IMG/VR virus record: IMGVR_UViG_3300002144_000523
Coordinates: 1-29,194 of that record
Source of the DNA: a virus
DNA length: 29,194 nt
Strand: one strand, 5' to 3'
Below the pieces are notes generated by a model. The model did no database searches. It worked only from the letters and a program-made list of their open reading frames with translations, and was not told where the DNA came from. Numbering within the stretch: the first letter of the stretch is position 1; the number at the start of each line of letters is the position of its first letter. The translations under genes were made by a program, and so were the position numbers. Below, piece by piece: positions 1 through 8,441 of the stretch.

Positions 1-3000
1 GCGTTCCAGACTAGCTGTCCATTATTCGCATATAGATTGTTTTTAACGCGAACATGCCCATCTAGGTTATTGATACTGAAAGTTTCAGTAGTCATTGCAG
101 CGTCAGAATAGAATCTGGCTCCTCCATACTGTGGCATAGAAAAGAATCGCAATCCGGTATGCCACTTAATATTTAGCTTGGTGTAGTTACCGCCTATGTC
201 TTGTGAACTCGTCCCGATGGAATAGTTGTTAGGGTCATTAGCCCCACCAAACATAAGCCCAGTAGTGGCGGGGACTGTGTTATACGCATTATTACTTTCA
301 GAACCTCCAATAAGAACATAATTACCAGAACCTGAAGTGTTAAGGTTGCCAGTCAGCGTACCACCAGCTTTTGGTAGCGCAGCATTTGCTACCGTGTAAG
401 CTGTGTTCCAGTTGGTGGAGTTGCCGCCTGTTGCTGAGACTGTGCCTGTACTGGTAATAGCCCCACTAGAGATAGTGCCTATGTTAGTCAGGTTACGGCT
501 GACGTCTATAACGGTGGTAGTGCCGACAGAAAAAGATGCCGCATCAAAATTCAAAACTCTTTGGTGTCCAGAGTTAGCGTCGGCGGCATATATGGTATGA
601 GTTACGTTTTGAAGGGTCGTTTCAAAAGATACGTCCCAACCGTCATCCCAACTGCTAGCGCCGTAAGCACTATAACCGGCGGTGCATTCTGTAATTGATA
701 CCTGTGGATAAGACCAGACAGTGTTTGTGTCTCCAATATAAATGCAAGCCTTAGATCCATCAAAACCAAATCTTATATTATACGTTCTAGTGTTTAATAC
801 TGAAGTTGTTATGTAGCCAAACGGACTATGTTGCCATGTATTGCCACTTGGATAATTGTATCCCCCTACACAAAACTCAAAAGACCGATTGGTGGAGTAC
901 TCGTACACTATTCCTTTTATAGTGACCATTGTGTTGGTCATGCCGACAGGCAGTACGATTTTTATCGCTCCAGTTGCGGTAGAACCTCCTTGTGCATGTG
1001 ATCCATTTCCCGGAAATAGAATGCGAGCGGTTCCGCCCGTAGTAGAGGAAGATAAAGCCCTATTACTTGCCAAGTATAAATTGCTATCTACTGCCGCTAT
1101 TGCCGTTAGGGTTCGGCTTGAGTCTATTACTGTGGTGCCGCCAACCTTTAATTCGCCAGACGTTAGATCAAAATTACCAGAATGAATCCTGACTACCTCT
1201 GAGGTGCCTCCAATAGTCAAAAGGTTACTACCACTTCTTACATCAGATGCTCCGATAGTAACGCCATTAGCAGATACATTACCCGTAAATGACCCTGTGC
1301 TACTACTGGTTATAGCCCCACTAGAAATAGTGCCGATGTTAGTCAGGTTGCGGCTTGAGTCTATTACTGTGGTGGTGCCAACTCTGTAATAAGAACCTTG
1401 TATCTTCCCATCAGTCCCATCTATCGCAATGACGTTCGTGCCGTTGTATGTCCCTGACTTAATGTAAACGCGAGAGGTTGTTGTGCCGCCATTACTCCCT
1501 GCGGCTATATAACCATCAGAAGTCATAAGGGTTGATGAGCCTAGCCATATGCCAGAACTAAACTCATTTCCTTGGTTCATTCTTAGGTAGCTGTCACCAG
1601 TGCTAAATATCTTTTTACTACTACCGTGAAGCTCAGTCTCAAAGTAAAACTTTCTACTAGAGTCTATTACTGTGGTTCCTTGAACCTTGTAAGTGGCAGA
1701 AGTATTTTGTAAGTTTACCCCGCCATCGCTAATTTGAACTTGAGCCGCCGCCGCTCTATTTCTAAAGTTATGCGCGGTATTATCGTAATAGTTTCCTGCA
1801 TCACCTGTATCACCCAGATACATTCTGATTGAACCTTCTGGGTCTTTTAGGATGGTGTAAGTAACGTGACTCAAATCCATTATCTGAACGTCACTGGTGT
1901 TGTAAATAGCGTTTATAGACCGTAACTGACGGCTAGAGTTTATTGTTACAACGCCGCCAACTTTCAAATTGCCTGTAATATTTGCACCATCAGACTGCGC
2001 TTCTATTTTAGTAGCATTGCCTCTAACAATCTCAACATCATGCTCTGTAGATGTGCCAAATTTAATTGAGTCGTGACCAGTGTGAGCATACCAATGAGAT
2101 CGCATAGAGTTTGCGTCTTGGTTGACCTCAATTTTAGCGTGAACATCATCTGTTACATTTAATCTTGCACCCCAACTGCCATCGTTTGTCGCTCCCTGTG
2201 TACCGTCACCAACTACAACAAACTGTCTAAACTTTCCACTAAGTGTGGTATTTGCAAATTCAGCGTAATAGGTAGCGTCAGCTGAGTCTTTGAAGCTGGA
2301 CGCTGTAATAGCCCCACTAGAGATTGTGCCATTAACACTTAAATTATTACCTGAAAGCCTCATGCTTTCTGACACAGTTCCGTTGGTTTCTCCCGATTTA
2401 TTTGTATAAAAAGCTAAATATGTTTCAGCAGTTGCGCTAGGATTTGTGTATTTGCTTTTTATATGCGCTGTGTCAGCGTAGTTTTCAAAGGTCAACACGC
2501 TTTCTGTTGTTGTGGCTGCACCGCCCTTTATTGTCAAAGCCTGTAATTGTGAAGATCCGCTACTGGTTATAGCCCCACTAGAGATAGTGCCTGTAAAAGT
2601 TGCATTACCTGAGCTATTTAAAACAAATTCATCTGCCCCCGCACCGTTATAATTAAACCGCAGAGTGTCATCATTCCACACATAAAGATTCCATGTGTTT
2701 GCGGCATCATCATAAGTTTTGAGATTTAAAACCCCAGTGTTACTTCCAGTGCCAACTGTTAAGGTATCTACAGTTGAAGAACCTGTACTGGTTATAGCCC
2801 CACTAGAGATAGTGCTGCTGCTTGTGATCGCTCCTGCTACCGTAATTGAGCCGCTTCCATTGACTTTGAAACGCGACGTGCCGCTGGTTTTAATATCTAC
2901 ACCCGACAATCCGTAACCAGATCCGCCGTCTATAATAATGCCCGTTTCCCAGTTTAGTTTTAACTGCTGGTAGTTTCCTGACCAAGCGCCTGAGGTTCGG

Positions 3001-3668
3001 TAAATTCCATATTCATTACCTATGTGCCAGAATATTCCCTCGTCTACGGTTGCAGTGTGTCCTACAGACGCTCCTGCTTTGACTTCCCCGAATCCCATCT
3101 TTGACGAGTCGGTCAAGCGGAAGTTATTGATCGCGCTAGTGCCTGTACTTGTAATAGCCCCACTAGAGATAGTTCCTGTACTAGTAATCGCATTAGCACC
3201 CATCGCAAGCGTGCCGGTCAGCGTACCGCCAGCAAGGGGCAGCTTGGTGGCAATAGAGCTTGCAACCGTAGTAGCAAAGTTAGGATCATCACCAAGAGCT
3301 GCTGCTAGTTCATTCAACGTATCTAACGTAGCAGGAGCCGTGTCTACCAGATTGCTTATGGCAGTGCCTACGGAATCGCGAATATCTTCAAGTGACTTAG
3401 CCGTAACGCGCAAAGCCAATTCTGCGCCACTTAGGTGACTCACAGCGGACGTATTGTCTTGCCCCCTGACAACGGTAAAGGTTGTTCCCGATACCGCCGT
3501 GACCTTGACAATTTCAGATCCAGATCCTAAACCAATGGTCGCGTAAAAATAATCACCCGCTCCCAATGAAGGAAACAATGACGCATTTGATACACTAACA
3601 GACGTTGCCGAATTGGAAACGCCACTAGCCAGCACTGTGCTAGCTAGGTTCGAGAACTGAATTGCCAT
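1..3668 (-). CDS. Large repeat-rich tail fibre protein (3' end outside window)
   Basis: The frame is open from an ATG at 3668 to the window edge, so at least 1,222 codons are present and the C-terminus is missing. AGGAG lies 5 bases before the ATG. The N-terminus reads MAIQFSNLASTVLASGVSNS. It is followed by many beta-type repeats of the form TISSGAITSTG, by SRNLTNIG or SRTLTAI segments, and by two [KL]AGGTLTG motifs (near 3220 and 375). These are hallmarks of trimeric phage fibres and appendages. A WHTGLRF-like segment near the window edge is also seen in marine phage fibres (from memory). The role is presumably host attachment. It is the last visible gene of the late block. The fold is inferred, and no chaperone domain or receptor-binding tip can be assessed. 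Confidence 0.85.
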   Translation of the reverse strand, partial: MAIQFSNLASTVLASGVSNSATSVSVSNASLFPSLGAGDYFYATIGLGSGSEIVKVTAVSGTTFTVVRGQDNTSAVSHLSGAELALRVTAKSLEDIRDSVGTAISNLVDTAPATLDTLNELAAALGDDPNFATTVASSIATKLPLAGGTLTGTLAMGANAITSTGTISSGAITSTGTSAINNFRLTDSSKMGFGEVKAGASVGHTATVDEGIFWHIGNEYGIYRTSGAWSGNYQQLKLNWETGIIIDGGSGYGLSGVDIKTSGTSRFKVNGSGSITVAGAITSSSTISSGAITSTGSSTVDTLTVGTGSNTGVLNLKTYDDAANTWNLYVWNDDTLRFNYNGAGADEFVLNSSGNATFTGTISSGAITSSGSSQLQALTIKGGAATTTESVLTFENYADTAHIKSKYTNPSATAETYLAFYTNKSGETNGTVSESMRLSGNNLSVNGTISSGAITASSFKDSADATYYAEFANTTLSGKFRQFVVVGDGTQGATNDGSWGARLNVTDDVHAKIEVNQDANSMRSHWYAHTGHDSIKFGTSTEHDVEIVRGNATKIEAQSDGANITGNLKVGGVVTINSSRQLRSINAIYNTSDVQIMDLSHVTYTILKDPEGSIRMYLGDTGDAGNYYDNTAHNFRNRAAAAQVQISDGGVNLQNTSATYKVQGTTVIDSSRKFYFETELHGSSKKIFSTGDSYLRMNQGNEFSSGIWLGSSTLMTSDGYIAAGSNGGTTTSRVYIKSGTYNGTNVIAIDGTDGKIQGSYYRVGTTTVIDSSRNLTNIGTISSGAITSSSTGSFTGNVSANGVTIGASDVRSGSNLLTIGGTSEVVRIHSGNFDLTSGELKVGGTTVIDSSRTLTAIAAVDSNLYLASNRALSSSTTGGTARILFPGNGSHAQGGSTATGAIKIVLPVGMTNTMVTIKGIVYEYSTNRSFEFCVGGYNYPSGNTWQHSPFGYITTSVLNTRTYNIRFGFDGSKACIYIGDTNTVWSYPQVSITECTAGYSAYGASSWDDGWDVSFETTLQNVTHTIYAADANSGHQRVLNFDAASFSVGTTTVIDVSRNLTNIGTISSGAITSTGTVSATGGNSTNWNTAYTVANAALPKAGGTLTGNLNTSGSGNYVLIGGSESNNAYNTVPATTGLMFGGANDPNNYSIGTSSQDIGGNYTKLNIKWHTGLRFFSMPQYGGARFYSDAAMTTETFSINNLDGHVRVKNNLYANNGQLVWN
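455..3176 (-). repeat. Six dispersed in-frame copies of a ~25-bp repeat in the fibre gene
   Basis: Near-identical 25-bp copies lie at 455-479, 1310-1334, 2306-2330, 2567-2591, 2792-2816 and 3152-3176. Each encodes the peptide core TISSGAIT and all are in the same reading frame. Longer related segments around 481-525, 1108-1145, 1335-1383, 1650-1690 and 1921-1965 encode variants of VGTTTVIDSSR-LT. Spacing is irregular, so this is not a tandem array. It fits modular fibre growth by recombination. Confidence 0.85.
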
Positions 3669-3676
3669 AAAGGCTC

Positions 3677-4123
3677 CTAGCTAGCTGTAACGGTCCAAGT
3701 AATTGTCAACGAATCCTGAGTTCCCTTGTTTATTACAGAGAACTTGGTCAGACAGAGCATAGCGCCCGCCGTGGATGCGTTAAAAATTCCAGCCTCGACG
3801 ATTGCCGCTGCTGATGCTGGCGTACCAGCAGGGAACGTAGCTACATAAACCACATCATTGCCTGATGCGGTTGTGCTAGTAAGAGCTACTCTAGCAACTT
3901 CACCACCAAGCGTAGTGTTTGCCGCTGAAGCAGCAGTTGGGTCAGTGCCTATACTCATGTGGCTCATAACACTGCTGGACGTGCCAGCCATGCGAGAAGC
4001 AACAAAGTTCTTTCCGGCAGTAACTACTAGGTTTGGGATTTCTTGAGTCGACTTTACAAGTCCATCTGGACCCGTAAGCTCGACAGTAAGACGCCCTTTA
4101 AGCGTCAGTGTTTCGTGAATCAT
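3677..4123 (-). CDS. Conserved phage structural protein of unknown role (148 aa)
   Basis: The start is ATG 4123 with GGAG 9 bases upstream. The protein is Ala/Thr/Val/Ser-rich with regularly spaced beta-strand-like segments. It contains NLVVTAGKNFVASRM near residues 27-44, a run SHMSIGTD, and EAGIFNAS near residue 110. I recall similar proteins next to tail fibre genes in many phages, where they are annotated only as virion or tail-associated. It lies 8 bases before the large fibre gene and 14 bases after the repeat protein, so it is surely co-transcribed with the tail genes. A capsid-decoration or fibre-accessory role would be a guess. Confidence 0.75.
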   Translation of the reverse strand: MIHETLTLKGRLTVELTGPDGLVKSTQEIPNLVVTAGKNFVASRMAGTSSSVMSHMSIGTDPTAASAANTTLGGEVARVALTSTTASGNDVVYVATFPAGTPASAAAIVEAGIFNASTAGAMLCLTKFSVINKGTQDSLTITWTVTAS

Positions 4124-4137
4124 GATAGGTCTCCGGT

Positions 4138-5583
4138 TTAATCAGCATTAAAAATTGCATTTCCTAGAAGACCGAAGTTGAGTAGAGCCGAAGATACAAG
4201 CTGCTCAACGACAAGGTCATCCGTCATGCTAGTACTGTCCGATTTACCTATCCGTGGGAACAGTGTTGCAGCGTCGGTTAATGATGTGATATCGGTCACC
4301 GGCTTAGACGCCGCAAAAGACGGTGAATCACTTGTTATTATAGAGTCAAACGGTGCTTTTACCAAAGTAAAAAACGTCTGCTCAACAAACACAACACTAT
4401 GATTATACAGGTTTTTTTGTAGATCCAACGTCCAATAGTCGAGCATTTGGCTGGAGTCAGAAGCTACCTTTGAAAGAGCCAAAGCAGCCTGATCTACTAC
4501 TGGAAAGCTGCTGTCATATACCGTTTTCCCAAGGCTATAAGTCAGGTTGTCCAGCAAGGAGCTAGCATCAGATCTGGCTTTCGAGAAGTTAAAGAACGGC
4601 TGATCAGTGGCTAAAAAGCTGTCATTGTCTAGCGTTTTTGCAAAGCCGAACGCAGCGTCATCAACCATTGAGTAGACGTTAGCCTTAACGCCGGAAACAT
4701 ACTTATCGACCTGCGAGAAGTCGTCCAAAGAGAACACGTCAAACAGGGCTTTTCCGGTGAAGAAAGCGGCTGAATCAAACAGCCCAAAGGTATCGGTAGG
4801 CTCGCCTGTAACGTTGGTTACATTGCCATCCTGAAAGTATTCAAAGTTATACGGGCTGCGAGTAAAGGCAACTTGATCCGGCAGCGCAAACTGATCATAG
4901 GGCTTGTTAATGACGCTAAACACTGGAGCCTCGACCATAGACATACTGTCGAGAACGCCCTTATTGGGGCTAAACCTTGTTTGTTCGGAAAAGGCAACGC
5001 TATCGTCTGCAACCTTTTCTGGCTCAAGGCTAATCGCCTCACTTAAAGACGCGGTGTCCAAGTATGCCCGCAAAAACTCAAGAAGCGTGTGAACTTCGTC
5101 TGCGAGATTCACGACATCAGCCACAACTTTTGTCGATGAGAAATGCGCGACGTCACCAAGCAATGTAGCGTCTGACTTTGTCGTGCGAAACGACATCCTT
5201 GCCGCATCAACGATACCGACACGGTCAGTACGGCGTTTGCCTATAGATATTACAGGACTATCCACGCTGTAAACGGCGTCCTGAAGCCCCTTATTAACTT
5301 CCAAAGACGTATCGTCTGAAAAAGCGAACTGATCTATGTAAAACCAGACACTGCGGTCCGCATTTACATGAATATCAAAGAGGAAAAGGTTGCGCCAACT
5401 AAGTTCAGCCTCAAGGCTTCTGAAGCTTATTCTTGAACTTAGCTTGGTGTATGACGCCAGAGCATCTAGTTTTGTATCGCGAATAAATATAGACGCTCGC
5501 GGAACGCGAGCTTGTAGGCTTAACCGGCGGTGTCTAGCGGTCGCTGATAACGAGCGATACGTTATTACTGCTCGTATAGCCAT
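4138..5583 (-). CDS. Putative tail/virion protein built of ~18-residue repeats (481 aa)
   Basis: The start is ATG 5583 with AAGGG just upstream. After a unique N-terminal ~95 residues, most of the protein is a degenerate repeat of 18-20 residues. Its pattern is roughly K-x3-D-[ST]-x3-[FM]-x-[DE]-x3-F-x3, for example KARSDASSLLDNLTYSLG followed by KTVYDSSFPVVDQAALALS. I count about 13 to 15 units, interrupted once near residues 235-275. The regular K, D and aromatic spacing suggests a solenoid or fibrous shaft. Its position between the BppU-like protein and the fibre genes implies a virion role. I do not recognise a named family. Confidence 0.7.
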   Translation of the reverse strand: MAIRAVITYRSLSATARHRRLSLQARVPRASIFIRDTKLDALASYTKLSSRISFRSLEAELSWRNLFLFDIHVNADRSVWFYIDQFAFSDDTSLEVNKGLQDAVYSVDSPVISIGKRRTDRVGIVDAARMSFRTTKSDATLLGDVAHFSSTKVVADVVNLADEVHTLLEFLRAYLDTASLSEAISLEPEKVADDSVAFSEQTRFSPNKGVLDSMSMVEAPVFSVINKPYDQFALPDQVAFTRSPYNFEYFQDGNVTNVTGEPTDTFGLFDSAAFFTGKALFDVFSLDDFSQVDKYVSGVKANVYSMVDDAAFGFAKTLDNDSFLATDQPFFNFSKARSDASSLLDNLTYSLGKTVYDSSFPVVDQAALALSKVASDSSQMLDYWTLDLQKNLYNHSVVFVEQTFFTLVKAPFDSIITSDSPSFAASKPVTDITSLTDAATLFPRIGKSDSTSMTDDLVVEQLVSSALLNFGLLGNAIFNAD

Positions 5584-5589
5584 TAGCCC

Positions 5590-5964
5590 TTACCCGAACT
5601 GGCTGCGAACTTTGAACTTAATTAGGTCTACTACTGTCTGGGGTCTGTTTGCCGAGTCGGTGTATTCGATTTCGCCTTCGAGAACTCCACTTGATGCAAG
5701 CGTGTCACTGTCAAAAATAAACACAACCTTCCCCCCTACAGCATCTGTAACGGTTCCAACGATAGTGTCCACTAACGTCGATGAACCTACCGCCCTCACC
5801 TTTAAGCGGACAACGCCGCCTGACAAATCTAACGCTGCAAACGTGTCTGGGTTGTCGGCGTCGAGGGTCAAACCGGAAGCCGCAGTGTTAGAGTCTTTGA
5901 GGGTAACCTCAAGCTCAGGTAGCTGGTCGCCTTGAACCAAATCAATTGTTTGTGAGTATGCCAT
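5590..5964 (-). CDS. BppU-N-like baseplate/neck-associated protein (124 aa)
   Basis: ATG 5964 overlaps the stop of the preceding adaptor gene by one base (TAATG), which suggests translational coupling. The N-terminus MAYSQTIDLVQGDQLPELEV and the internal pattern of beta strands (VVRLKVRAVG, GKVVFIFDSD, EGEIEYTD) resemble the immunoglobulin-like N-terminal domain of phage baseplate upper proteins (BppU_N type). That domain usually attaches appendages to the tail. The assignment rests on remembered pattern similarity and has moderate confidence; a head-fibre anchor is an alternative. Confidence 0.6.
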   Translation of the reverse strand: MAYSQTIDLVQGDQLPELEVTLKDSNTAASGLTLDADNPDTFAALDLSGGVVRLKVRAVGSSTLVDTIVGTVTDAVGGKVVFIFDSDTLASSGVLEGEIEYTDSANRPQTVVDLIKFKVRSQFG

Positions 5965-6587
5965 TAAATAAACGCCCTCGATTTAGCTGTTAATGAGCCG
6001 CCGGAGTAACCGTATTTAACCTGACGAACAGTCCGCCCAACCTCTGACTCAAACAACTGCTTGTTAATTGACGCTGCATTTGGGTTCTGCCAAGGCTGAC
6101 CAGACATCATTTGCAGCCTAAACAAAGCTCCTCGAGCAATCGTTTCTCGGTGCTCTTTCCCTATTGTGTCGGGAATGGACGTACTGGCGGGTGACGGCTT
6201 AACGCTATACAGGACCCTAAGTGAATCAACGGCTGACGGAATTGGAGCTAAATAGAAATCCAAGTTGTCACGCTGTGCGTAGTACCTTGGGGTTCCTCGC
6301 GTAGTCTCGTCTCCGAGCTTAAGCAGCAGCACGCTATAACTAACAGGCTGCAATGCCGTCTTGTCATCAAAGATGTCAATGATGTGATTAAGCTCCGTCC
6401 CTGAAGGCAGCGATACCGCGTACTCATTAACCCCAGCAATAACGGTAATGAATTCGGGTTCCGGTACATAGATATCAGTTCGTTGACAGAATTCAGTTGC
6501 GGAGTCCCTTACGGCACGCTCCATAACGAAATCTGGGCAACCCTGAGCTTCAGGTCTTATATACGGAGCAAAGTCGATGTACTTCAT
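5964..6587 (-). CDS. Head-tail adaptor/connector protein (207 aa)
   Basis: ATG 6587 overlaps the previous stop by one base. The N-terminal segment YIRPEAQGCPDFVMERAVRD, then ATEFCQRTDIY, is typical of a phage adaptor family found after capsid genes in short-tailed and related phages. The C-terminal part (KEHRETIARGALFRLQMMSG, then NAASINKQLFESEVGR) is predicted helical. Such proteins sit below the portal ring and connect it to the tail. The family is recalled from position and pattern rather than by a search. Confidence 0.7.
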   Translation of the reverse strand: MKYIDFAPYIRPEAQGCPDFVMERAVRDSATEFCQRTDIYVPEPEFITVIAGVNEYAVSLPSGTELNHIIDIFDDKTALQPVSYSVLLLKLGDETTRGTPRYYAQRDNLDFYLAPIPSAVDSLRVLYSVKPSPASTSIPDTIGKEHRETIARGALFRLQMMSGQPWQNPNAASINKQLFESEVGRTVRQVKYGYSGGSLTAKSRAFI

Positions 6588-7252
6588 TAAGCAGCACCAT
6601 AACCCGTAGGCATCGGAGTGGTCGCACCATCAGCCTGGGTCTTGACGCCCAATGCGTTAGCAAAGCTCTGGTAGTGCATCATTGCCCGCTGAGCGTTTCC
6701 AGCAAACTCCGAATCCTTCTGGTACGAGCGGTACAGCACGTAGTCAAGGATGCAGTTGCCGTACACATCATCAAGCGCAATCACAGTCGTATCGCTGGTG
6801 AAGTTGGATATTACAATCTCAGACGGAGCCGAACTGTATACGATTTCAAGGGAATGGGTTCCGGTCGCAGCCTTAGGATATACGTAAAAATTCTTTGGGT
6901 CGGCAGGATCATATACAAAATGCTCGATGCCATTGGTGCCTGCCGGAGTCTCATGCCAATTCGGCAAAGTCTCGTCAAGGATACGGCGCTGGACCTGCGT
7001 AATCGCTCTTCCAGCAACGTTTCTAACTACTTCAATAAGACGCAGCGCTGCACTTGGAAGCGTCTGTTTACTGCCTGTCGAGCAGTCAAATGCTGTATTA
7101 ACCATCGCCGCATCTGGGCGGTGTAGGACTACTTCTTTCTGAGCATCATTAAAAAACTTCAGAAGCTCAGCTTTAGGGAATCGGACGTTTGTATTATCCT
7201 GTAGAATAATTCCAGCCCGATCCAAGATATCTACTACTTTAGTCGTTGCCAT
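6587..7252 (-). CDS. Phage adaptor protein, DUF6682-like (221 aa)
   Basis: The start is ATG 7252, and it overlaps the upstream small gene by 14 bases. The N-terminal pattern DILDRAGIILQDNTNVRFPK, then LLKFFNDAQKEVVLHRPDA, matches a widespread phage adaptor family (gp6/TTA-like role; DUF6682 by memory). The C-terminal half has NCILDYVLYRSYQKDSEFAGN and ends in a low-complexity tail. It probably forms part of the neck between portal and tail together with the 207-aa neighbour. Confidence 0.7.
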   Translation of the reverse strand: MATTKVVDILDRAGIILQDNTNVRFPKAELLKFFNDAQKEVVLHRPDAAMVNTAFDCSTGSKQTLPSAALRLIEVVRNVAGRAITQVQRRILDETLPNWHETPAGTNGIEHFVYDPADPKNFYVYPKAATGTHSLEIVYSSAPSEIVISNFTSDTTVIALDDVYGNCILDYVLYRSYQKDSEFAGNAQRAMMHYQSFANALGVKTQADGATTPMPTGYGAA

Positions 7253-7517
7253 TAGGGGTCTCCCATTCGATTATCTGTAAATCGGGGTTATTTTTAAAAA
7301 TCGGGTTGTACTCAAAAACATTCCCAGTAATGACGTTTTTCACTAACTTTGGCACTGGCATCCTTTCTGCCTCAACAGGCTTCCCGCCAGTTCTTTGGAG
7401 CTGCTTCATTTGCTCGTTGAGCTGATCTAAAGTAAGTCTGCGGTCAAGCTTCACTTGGAACTTATCTTTCGCTTCCTCGAAAACTTGATCTTTCTTAGTC
7501 TTAAGTGGCGTTGTCAT
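7239..7517 (-). CDS. Small phage protein of unknown function (92 aa)
   Basis: The start is ATG 7517 with only a weak AGAGA upstream. The protein is Lys/Gln-rich, predicted helical in its N-terminal half (LTLDQLNEQMKQLQRTGG), and has a C-terminal VFEYNPIFKNNPDLQIIEW segment. It lies directly after the capsid terminator-like hairpin and overlaps the next adaptor gene by 14 bases. Small genes at this place in related phages are unassigned or neck-associated. No domain is recognised. Confidence 0.65.
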   Translation of the reverse strand: MTTPLKTKKDQVFEEAKDKFQVKLDRRLTLDQLNEQMKQLQRTGGKPVEAERMPVPKLVKNVITGNVFEYNPIFKNNPDLQIIEWETPNGND

Positions 7518-7530
7518 AATTAATCTCTGG

Positions 7531-7557
7531 GAAAATGGGGGAGGTTACCCCCCCCCT
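7531..7557 (-). terminator. Terminator- or attenuator-like hairpin after the capsid gene
   Basis: Read on the minus strand, a run of nine G is followed by TAACC, five C and then ATTTT. The G and C runs can pair in a very strong stem. It sits 7 bases after the capsid stop codon. A partial terminator here would raise capsid mRNA relative to the downstream neck and tail genes; that role is inferred. Confidence 0.6.
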
Positions 7558-7564
7558 TAAACAC

Positions 7565-8422
7565 TTAGTTCCACTTACCCACGACCAATGCGTCTGGAGT
7601 AACGACTTTAGAGCCGAATACTTTTAAACCACGAACCTGATCGCCGAAGGTATCCTGCATGCGCACGGTTTCAGTGTTAGTGAACTGAGACGCAAAAGAG
7701 AGACCCTTGGGGTGACCGGCAAGAACGTGGGCAAAGCCCGCATCAGTACCAGTTGCAGGGGTATAAAGCATGTTTGACTGAAATACAGTGAAGCGATCAA
7801 TCATGCCAACCTTGCCGTTACGCAATACAGACGTGCCATCACCGGTCAAGTAAGCCTGACGAAGTTCAGACTGCTTTAGCAGGCTGATTTGCGCCGGATT
7901 AAGAACGATGAAGCGACCCTCTTCAGGGATGTTCAGCTCGTCAAGAGCACGCGCCATGGCAAGAACATTCGCAAGAATGTTAGCGGCAGTTATCGTGGTC
8001 TGTGAACCGATTGTGGTGGCACCAGTTACGGCAGCCGCCAACACGTCAGTTTCAACTGAAATCCGCATACCTTCAGAAGCATCAGTAGATGCAGCTTCCA
8101 GCATGTTAATGTCAGCCTGAGCTGCCAGTACGTCATCTACCTTAAAGCTATAGTACTTCGCTTTATCGATGAGCATTTCCACCTTGGCGGTAGTCAGCTC
8201 TTGAGTAGTGATCGTGCCGGTATAGTCGTTAATAGTTACAGCAGGTACTGTACGAATGATAACTTTATCGCCCTGACCAGAGATTTCACCCTCGTAGTCG
8301 GTGTTAGAGATAGCAGGCAGTACAGACTTTCGATAAAACTTAGCCTGTAAAAGCTTACTAAACACTTCTGGAATAAAGTTTACTTCAGAATTAGTACCCG
8401 TTGAAAATTGAGAAAAAGCCAT
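7565..8422 (-). CDS. Major capsid protein (285 aa)
   Basis: ATG 8422 is preceded by GAGG at 7 bases. The N-terminus has FIPEVFSKLLQAKFYRKSVL, an acidic EISGQGDKVIIRTVP segment, then VEMLIDKAKYYSFKVDDVLAA. Later come EEGRFIVLNPAQISLLKQS and DQVRGLKVFGSKVVTPDALV. This arrangement is typical of HK97-fold phage coat proteins of the P22/gp5-like branch. The size is slightly small for the class. The order scaffold, then capsid, then adaptors supports the call. Confidence 0.85.
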   Translation of the reverse strand: MAFSQFSTGTNSEVNFIPEVFSKLLQAKFYRKSVLPAISNTDYEGEISGQGDKVIIRTVPAVTINDYTGTITTQELTTAKVEMLIDKAKYYSFKVDDVLAAQADINMLEAASTDASEGMRISVETDVLAAAVTGATTIGSQTTITAANILANVLAMARALDELNIPEEGRFIVLNPAQISLLKQSELRQAYLTGDGTSVLRNGKVGMIDRFTVFQSNMLYTPATGTDAGFAHVLAGHPKGLSFASQFTNTETVRMQDTFGDQVRGLKVFGSKVVTPDALVVGKWN

Positions 8423-8441
8423 TTTAATACCTCACAAGAGA

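Noticed and set aside
403-3438. Plus-strand open frames of 60-140 codons across the fibre gene
   Set aside because: They are shadows of the long minus-strand fibre frame; they repeat the same antisense motif because the fibre repeats do, and have no SD.
1-3668. Diversity-generating retroelement target in the fibre gene
   Set aside because: No reverse transcriptase or template repeat is visible in the window, and the repeats are fibre motifs rather than an adenine-variable region.
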